NCBI GenBank assembly: GCA_003559855.1
Contig: PWJZ01000055.1
Coordinates: 1 to 34,097 of the forward strand
Reading direction: 5' to 3'
Length of the DNA stretch: 34,097 bases
Source of the DNA: Bacteroidales bacterium
GTDB lineage: Bacteria > Bacteroidota > Bacteroidia > Bacteroidales > UBA7960
Below are positions 32,644 to 34,097 of the stretch, piece by piece; position 1 is the first letter of the stretch; the number at the start of each line of letters is the position of its first letter. Under the pieces are notes generated by a model. It was given only the letters and a program-made list of their open reading frames with translations, was not told the origin of the DNA and ran no database searches. The position numbers and the translations under genes are program-made.

Positions 32644-34097
32644 ATGGATAAATTTCAACTACGGTTTTTTTTTATACTTACATTTTTTATATTTATTGTT
32701 TTTCCCGGCGCCGGCCAGGAAAAGCGTTTCACGCTGCTCCACACCACTGATGAACACTCCGCTTTGCTTCCGTTGCCGCTGGTTGATTATCACCCGCAAA
32801 AAACCGGTAATTCGCTGGGAGGGTTTGCCAGGCTAGCAACACTGGTAAACCGTGTGCGTGAAGAAAAATCATATGAGCCCGTTTTGTTGTTCTCATCAGG
32901 CGACTTTATCGGAGGCCAGCCATTTGCATGGCTCATACCTTTGGGACATTCGCCCGAACTGGAGATCATGAAAAAGATCGGCTATAATGCAATAGCTGTT
33001 GGAAACCATGAGTTTGATTATGGTCCCGATGTATTGGCCGAATACCTGGAAAGAGCCGGATATCCTGATTATCATGAGCACCTGCCACTGCTCGGAACAA
33101 ATCTGAATATACCGCCCGGCACCAAGCTGAATGAAACACAAATTCATGAAAACCACCTCTTCACCCTGGATAATGGCATTGTTATAGGTGTTTTTGCATT
33201 GATGGGTGATGACGCATTCTCGGTTGCACCTGCTGCTCATCCTGTAACCATTTCCCCTCCCGCTGAAGCAGCAGTAAAGCAGGTGAAACTGCTCAGAAAA
33301 GCCGGGGCAGACATTATTATTGCTCTCACTCATTCAGGAATCACTGAAGACCGCCGGTTAGCATCAGAAACAGATGGAATAGACATTATTCTCGGAGGGC
33401 ATTACCATTACAAAACAGCCAAACCTGAAATCATAAATAACACAATTATCTTACACAGCGGTTGTTTCCTCCGGCATATGGGTAAACTCGAACTGGCTTT
33501 TGATGTTGCAACAGGAGGTTTGAGGATTTTAAATGATGAAAATAACACACCATATTTTACCCGCCTTGACAGCACCGTAGATGAAAACCCTGAAATAGCG
33601 CAACTGGTTAATAATTACGGTACGCATTTGAGCGAATTCATCGAATCATATACCTCCGGCCTGGTAAGTGACTTCAGCGAAATGGTTATCTTTTCAGAAT
33701 TCCCGCTGGTAAAAGAATATAAAAAAACCGAAACTACAACAGGCAATTTCATAACCGATGCCATGCGCCTTATGACAGGCGAACTGGTTGGAAAAAGTAT
33801 AGATATAGCTTTACAGGCTAATGGAATTATTCGCGGCGATATTATGCCCGGCACTACCAAATGGTCAAGAGGTAAAATAACTTTTTTTGACCTGGCATCT
33901 GTATCCAGTTTGGGTATGGGGCTTGATAAGAGCCCCGGGTATCCCCTGGTATCTTTTTACCTGACGGGAGAAGACGTTTTTAATCTGCTGGAAATAGCAG
34001 CATTGCTGCCACTGGTGCTGGGAGATACGTTTTTCCTTCAGTTTTCGGGTTTAAGATATAGCTACGACCCCGGCAAGGCATTGTGGCTGACAATACC
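32644..34097 (+). CDS. Secreted 5'-nucleotidase-family phosphoesterase, 3' end cut
   Basis: The frame is open from ATG 32644 to the window edge (484 complete codons), so the C-terminus is missing. A signal peptide (about residues 1-24) is followed by a metallophosphoesterase domain with all its metal motifs: TTDEHS, SSGDFIGG, GNHEFDYG, ALTHSGITED and GGHYHYKT. The 5'-nucleotidase C-terminal domain begins near residue 350 (TETTTGNFITDAMRL, LQANGIIRGDI), where substrate specificity resides. Such enzymes (UshA/CpdB-like) release phosphate and nucleosides from nucleotides or UDP-sugars in the periplasm. The usual DxHG of the first motif reads DEHS, so His and Asp remain but Gly is Ser. Exact substrate cannot be given. 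Confidence 0.9.
   Translation, partial: MDKFQLRFFFILTFFIFIVFPGAGQEKRFTLLHTTDEHSALLPLPLVDYHPQKTGNSLGGFARLATLVNRVREEKSYEPVLLFSSGDFIGGQPFAWLIPLGHSPELEIMKKIGYNAIAVGNHEFDYGPDVLAEYLERAGYPDYHEHLPLLGTNLNIPPGTKLNETQIHENHLFTLDNGIVIGVFALMGDDAFSVAPAAHPVTISPPAEAAVKQVKLLRKAGADIIIALTHSGITEDRRLASETDGIDIILGGHYHYKTAKPEIINNTIILHSGCFLRHMGKLELAFDVATGGLRILNDENNTPYFTRLDSTVDENPEIAQLVNNYGTHLSEFIESYTSGLVSDFSEMVIFSEFPLVKEYKKTETTTGNFITDAMRLMTGELVGKSIDIALQANGIIRGDIMPGTTKWSRGKITFFDLASVSSLGMGLDKSPGYPLVSFYLTGEDVFNLLEIAALLPLVLGDTFFLQFSGLRYSYDPGKALWLTI

Overview
The window looks like chromosome from a low-G+C member of the Bacteroidota, probably a Bacteroidales-like lineage. Eleven transcription units start just downstream of an exact TAnnTTTG -7 box, the characteristic promoter element of this phylum. 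Most start codons lack a Shine-Dalgarno sequence. Several proteins are of Bacteroidota type: a DUF5606 protein, the recF-DUF721 pair, an orphan MacB/FtsX-type permease and a lipocalin-like lipoprotein. I cannot place it below phylum or order from sequence alone.

Positions 1-13.2 kb hold housekeeping genes: yidC (membrane insertase), purB (adenylosuccinate lyase), an MsbA-like ABC exporter, a DUF5606 protein, pyrD (dihydroorotate dehydrogenase), a secreted double aspartyl-protease/PDZ protein, sodB on the minus strand, and a large FtsX-type permease. At 13.2-16.3 kb there is a conserved 92-residue protein, the small SRP RNA (ffs) with its own promoter and T-tract, a transaldolase and an NfeD-type membrane protease.

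Positions 16.3-20.9 kb form an NAD/ADP-ribose neighbourhood: macro-domain hydrolase and pncB, about 1 kb of mobile-DNA debris, then pncA and a protein built from duplicated beta-rich units. PncA (nicotinamide to nicotinate) and PncB (nicotinate to NaMN) are consecutive NAD salvage steps, and the macro domain handles ADP-ribose derivatives. The debris is an IS630-like helix-turn-helix relic with two in-frame TGA codons, plus the second copy of a bipartite palindromic repeat whose first copy starts the window upstream of yidC.

Positions 20.9-25.1 kb carry DNA maintenance genes: DUF721 and recF on the minus strand, an unknown protein with a V4R/TIGR02265-like pattern, and a RecD-like SF1 helicase. 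Positions 25.1-34.1 kb look more accessory: a palindrome-rich spacer, a lipocalin-like lipoprotein, an amidohydrolase interrupted by a membrane hairpin, a PD40-repeat lipoprotein, an SDR/epimerase, a MITE-like element with a 9-bp target duplication, a DUF1847 cysteine protein, and a secreted 5'-nucleotidase-type phosphoesterase that runs off the end. Two genes here, the PD40 lipoprotein and DUF1847, have strong Shine-Dalgarno sequences, unlike the rest of the window.

I found no tRNA, CRISPR array, prophage or intact insertion sequence. The best leads for something new are the split NAD cluster with its duplicated-domain protein, the membrane-hairpin amidohydrolase, the MITE-like element and the bipartite repeat.
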